From NCBI GenBank assembly GCA_911728455.2, contig OU452228.1:2604001-2668000 (forward strand): DNA of 64,000 nt, given 5' to 3'. Position numbers and translations under genes: made by a program. The notes under the pieces were generated by a model. It was not told the origin of the DNA. It made no database searches and worked only from the letters and a program-made list of their open reading frames with translations. Position 1 is the stretch's first letter. Each line of letters begins with the position of its first letter. Shown here piece by piece: positions 63,401 to 64,000 of the stretch. This DNA comes from Marthasterias glacialis. Its lineage: Eukaryota; Echinodermata; Asteroidea; Forcipulatida; Asteriidae.

Positions 63401-64000
63401 TAGTTTTTTTATATCTCCGTTTTGTCCAATAACAAAATTATGGCGTCAGAAGACCCAAGTTTGTTGCTGAAGACCAACCATGGACCGATCTGACTAATTT
63501 AGTTTTTCTTGTCTCGGATTTATCCCACAACAAGTATATAGCGTCCGAAGAACCATGTTTGTTGCTGCAAAACAAACCATCAACTTGATCTGACGACTTT
63601 GGGTTTTCATTGACTCTGAATTGTCCAATAACAAAATTATGGCGTCAGAAGACCCAAGTTTGTTGCTGCAAAACCAACCATAGCCTCATCTGACGACTTT
63701 GGTTTTCATTGACTCCGAATTGTCAAATAACAAAAATATGGCGTCAGCAGACCCATGTCTGTTGCTGCAAAATCAACCATGGACTGATCTGACGACTTTA
63801 GTATTTATGTGTCCGATTTTTCCCATAGCAAGTATAAGGCGTAGGAAAGACCATGTTTGTTGCTTAAAAACTAACAATGGACCGATCTGACGACTTTGGT
63901 TTTCATTGACTCCGAATTGTCCAACAACAAAAATATGGCATCAGAAGACCCATGTCTGTTGCTGCAAAATCAACCATGGAGTGATCTGACGACTTTAGGT
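54479..64000 (+). repeat. Right copy of the long direct repeat, running off the window
   Basis: It matches 36,512-46,033 monomer by monomer at a constant offset of 17,967 bp, including the rare variants CATCACCTTG (42,742 and 60,709) and ACCAGGTTTG (about 44,590 and 62,557). The match is still perfect at the last base I can check, so the repeat continues beyond the window. Confidence 0.9.

Larger units (their letters stand above)
10701..64000 (+). repeat. Satellite array of 97-99-bp monomers, head to tail, over 53 kb
   Basis: Every 97-100 bp the same landmarks recur in the same order: GATCTGACGACTTT, a T-tract, TCTCCGATTTGTCC or TCCGAATTGTCC, AACAAAAATATGGCGTC, AGACCCATG, TTGTTGCTGCAAAA, and CCAACCATGG. 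Spacings measured at the GACGACT landmark between 11,514 and 11,809 are 99, 97 and 99 bp. The tract would hold about 540 monomers. I saw no inverted monomers and no unique insert. Monomers fall into recurring variant types. A shorter one has CCATAGCAAGTATATGGCGTAGG, another has ATCACACAACAAGTATA, another GGCTCCGATTTG, and another lacks part of the middle and reads ATATCGCAGCATG. These types are arranged in higher-order repeats listed separately. The array reaches the window end. Confidence 0.97.

Noticed and set aside
10819-63890. About 200 short ORFs on both strands of the satellite
   Set aside because: They are frame-preserving by-products of the 99-bp monomer, overlap on opposite strands, and end wherever monomer length changes.
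10701-64000. CRISPR array
   Set aside because: The whole period is conserved and tandem, with no unique spacers of constant length, and no cas genes are present.
10701-64000. CENP-B box in the monomer
   Set aside because: I looked for the TTCG...CGGG pattern in representative monomers and saw none; a full scan was not possible by eye.
1-64000. tRNA or rRNA genes
   Set aside because: No recognisable tRNA cloverleaf or conserved rRNA stretch was noticed on either strand.

Overview
The window has two unrelated parts. Positions 1 to about 10,700 hold the right-hand portion of an integrated Polinton/Maverick (adintovirus-like) DNA virus. Positions about 10,701 to 64,000 are one uninterrupted head-to-tail satellite array with a monomer of about 97-99 bp. 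Together they suggest a eukaryotic nuclear genome. The viral genes look to me like Polintons of aquatic invertebrates (cnidarian-type), but that host guess comes from general family resemblance only. Nothing bacterial is present, and many apparent ORFs here use TTG/GTG starts that should not be taken literally.

Viral part, left to right. The C-terminal end of an SF1 helicase fused to an HNH nuclease domain (+) is cut by the window edge and by a TAG. A retroviral-type DDE integrase (-) is followed by a small broken ORF (-). Four small membrane-associated proteins (-) come next. A packaging ATPase (-, frameshifted) and a major capsid protein (-, frameshifted) follow. Then come a coiled-coil/membrane protein (+, frameshifted), an unrecognised 427-aa protein with a C-terminal anchor (-), a decayed copy and an intact copy of a putative minor capsid/penton protein (+), and a membrane/helical protein (+, frameshifted). 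The genes are packed tightly, with start-stop overlaps and two short divergent intergenic gaps. Integrase, ATPase, capsid proteins and helicase together are what define this virus group. DNA polymerase B, the adenain-like protease and the left terminus are not in the window. About half of the genes carry a single disabling lesion, so this is either a decaying endogenous copy or a sequence with residual indel errors.

The viral part ends in a GC-rich, imperfectly duplicated segment (10,390-10,700). It abuts the satellite abruptly in mid-monomer. The array then runs to the window end. Near the virus it is heterogeneous. Further right it is organised into nested higher-order repeats (periods near 1,371, 1,675, 1,876 and 4,623 bp). 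A very long direct repeat offset by exactly 17,967 bp keeps that offset for at least 9.5 kb (36,512-46,033 versus 54,479-64,000). I see no convincing protein-coding gene, RNA gene or CRISPR array in the satellite part.
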